64,000 nt of DNA, taken from contig OZ024795.1 of the NCBI GenBank assembly GCA_964017045.1, forward strand, positions 52,615,350 to 52,679,349, read 5' to 3'. The translations under genes were made by a program, and so were the position numbers. Below, one piece after another: positions 62,029 to 64,000 of this stretch (position 1 is its first letter; every line of letters begins with the position of its first letter). Origin of the DNA: Omphiscola glabra (taxonomy: Eukaryota > Mollusca > Gastropoda > Lymnaeidae). The notes beneath the pieces are model-generated. The model had not been told where the DNA came from. It saw only the letters and a program-made list of their open reading frames with translations, and did no database searches.

Positions 62029-62865
62029 CTGGGGATAGAAATAGATCAGGGAGGCATTAGTTGACATGGGGACTGAGTCAGGACAATCCGTGGATGGCAT
62101 CCCTGGGAATAGAAATAGATCAAGGAGGCATTAGTTGACATGGGGACTGAGTCAGGACAATTCGTGGCTGACATCCGTGGGAATAGAACTAGATCATAAA
62201 GGCATTAATTGAAATGGGGACTGAGTCAGGACAGTTCGTGGATGACATCCGTGGGAATAGAAATAGATCATAAAGGCATTAATTGAAATGGGGACTGAGT
62301 CAGGACAGTTCGTGGATGGCATCCCTGGTGTGTAGGGATGTAACCACGATATGGGGTCGAGACTAGAAGGGGGTCTGTGTGTAGGGAGGCATTAGTTGAC
62401 ATGGGGACTGAGTCAGGACAATTCGTGGATGACATCCGTGGGAATAGAAATAGATCATAAAGGCATTAATTGAAATGGGGACTGAGTCAGGACAGTTCGT
62501 GGATGGCATCCCTGGTGATAGAAATAGATCAGGGAGGCATTAGTTGACATGGGGAGTGAGTCAGGACAATCCGTGGATGGCATCCCTGGGAATAGAAATA
62601 GATCATAAAGGCATTAGTTGACACAAGGACTGAGTCAGGACAATTAGTGGATGGCATCCCTGGTGATAGAAATAGATCAGGGAGGCATTAGTTGACATGA
62701 GGAATGAGTCAGGACAATCCGTGGATGGCATCCATGGGGATATAAATAGATCATAAAGGCATTAGTTGACATGAGGAATGAGTCAGGACAATCCGTGGAT
62801 GGCATCCATGGGGATATAAATAGATCAAGGAGGCATTAGTTGACATGAGGACTCAGTCAGGCCAA
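62021..62865. repeat. 74-bp minisatellite seeded at the exon 1 splice acceptor
   Basis: Units begin at 62021, 62095, 62169, 62243, 62317, 62430, 62504, 62578, 62652, 62726 and 62800. They are spaced 74 bp except for a 39-bp insertion after 62317. The first unit overlaps the 3' splice site and the first eight bases of exon 1 (ctatccccag then GGATGCCA on the minus strand). The AG is kept in the copies at 62095, 62317, 62504, 62578 and 62652. It is lost by substitution at 62169, 62243 and 62430 (ac) and at 62726 and 62800 (at). Confidence 0.92.
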
Positions 62866-63955
62866 TCCTTAGATATGACTGCAGTTAAAGTCAGGACAAT
62901 CCTTAGATATGACTGCAGTTAAAATCAGGACACTCCTTAGATATGACTTTAGTTTAAGTCAGGCCAATAAAGATATGAATTCATTTAAAGTCCGACCAAT
63001 CTTTAGATATGACTTCATTTTAAGTCAGGCCAATCCTTAGATATGACTGCAGTTAAAGTCAGGCCTATCCTTAGCTGTGACTTCAGTTTAAGTCAGGCCA
63101 ATCCTTAGATATGACTTTAGTTTAAGTCAGGCCAATAAAGATATGAATTCATTTAAAGTCCGACCAATCCTTAGATATGACTTCAGTTTAAGTCAGGCCA
63201 ATAAAGATATGACTTCAGTTTAAATCAGACCAATCCTTAGATATGACTGCAGTTAAAGTCAGGCCAATCCTTAGATATGACTTTAGTTTAAGTCAGGCCA
63301 ATCCTTAGATATGACTTTAGTTTAAGTCAGGCCAATAAAGAAATGACTTCATTTAAAGTCAGGCCTATCCTTAGATATGACTTCATTTAAAGTCAGGCCA
63401 CTCCTTAGATATGACTTCATTTAAAGTCAGGCCACTCCTTAGATATGACTTCATTTAAAGTCAGGCCAATCCCTAGATATGACTGCAGTTAAAGTCAGGC
63501 CAATCCTTAGATATGACTTCATTTAAAGTCAGGCCAATCCTTAGATATGACTTCATTTAAAGTCAGGCCAATCCCTAGATATGACTGCAGTTAAAGTCAG
63601 GCCAATCCCTAGATATGACTGCAGTTTAAGTCAGGCCACTCCTTAGATATGACTTCATTTAAAGTCAGGCCAATCCCTAGATTTGACTGCAGTTAAAGTC
63701 AGGCCAATCCTTATATATGACTTCAGTTAAAGTCAGGCCAATCCTTATATATGACTTTAGTTTAAGTCAGGCCAATAAAGATATGACTTTAATTTAAGTC
63801 AGGCCAATCCCTAGTTATGACTGCAGTTAAAGTCAGGCCAATCCCTAGATATGACTGCAGTTAAAGTCAGGCCAATCCCTAGTTATGACTGCAGTTAAAG
63901 TCAGGCCAATCCCTAGATATGACTGCATTTAAAGTCAGGCCAATCCTTAGATATA
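62856..63955. repeat. 35-bp minisatellite (~31 copies)
   Basis: Units contain gtcaggccaatccttagata and tgacttcagtttaa, with ttcattt, tgcagtt and tttagtt variants and shortened aataaagatatg copies. It follows the 74-bp array directly and shares with it the stretch agtcaggacaatcc, so it probably arose from the end of a 74-bp unit. It reaches almost to the right edge of the window. Confidence 0.93.
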
Positions 63956-64000
63956 CTAGCTGCGGTTAGGAAGTTAGTAACGTTTTACTTAAAGTGAATG

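Overview
The window looks like nuclear DNA of an invertebrate animal. GT-AG introns, minisatellites in nearly every intron, several small transposons and a very long satellite array all argue against a prokaryote or virus. Some interspersed-repeat motifs (a Mutator-like transposase relic, hAT-type termini, an RTE-like fragment) remind me of molluscan genomes. That is an inference from motif recall, and the species cannot be named from sequence alone.

Layout. Positions 1-46,411 are one uninterrupted tandem satellite with a 50-bp unit and 51- and 46-bp variants, roughly 920 copies. It runs off the left edge and ends on the right in a few divergent units. Rare shared variants show that it grew by copying blocks of several kilobases. 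One block recurs at an offset of 4,142 bp, one at 22,900 bp, one at exactly 14,855 bp and one at exactly 14,813 bp.

Positions 46,412-64,000 hold part of one split gene on the minus strand. By reading splice sites and phases I assembled nine internal exons, 5' to 3': 62.0, 60.9, 59.8, 57.5, 53.7, 52.4, 51.4, 50.4 and 46.8 kb. Together they give about 339 residues in frame across all eight junctions. They alternate strictly between two exon types. Type A has a C-X9-C-X17-23-C pattern (one member has C-X5-C). Type B has C-X6-C-X16-21-C. Each exon ends at or one codon after its third cysteine. A plus B forms a six-cysteine module of about 75 residues, present four and a half times. Sequons near several of the last cysteines suggest a secreted or extracellular glycoprotein. 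I do not recognise the family. The 5' end lies beyond 64,000. At the 3' end the last A exon either stops at a TGA seven bases past the exon edge, or splices into an intron made of the satellite.

The introns are packed with tandem repeats of 28 to 74 bp, poly-C/poly-G tracts of 10-17 bp, an hAT-type MITE with a perfect 8-bp target duplication, other inverted-repeat elements, an RTE-like fragment and a frameshifted Mutator-like transposase relic. Two minisatellites appear to have been seeded at splice acceptors. One of them has made several decoy copies of a splice acceptor.
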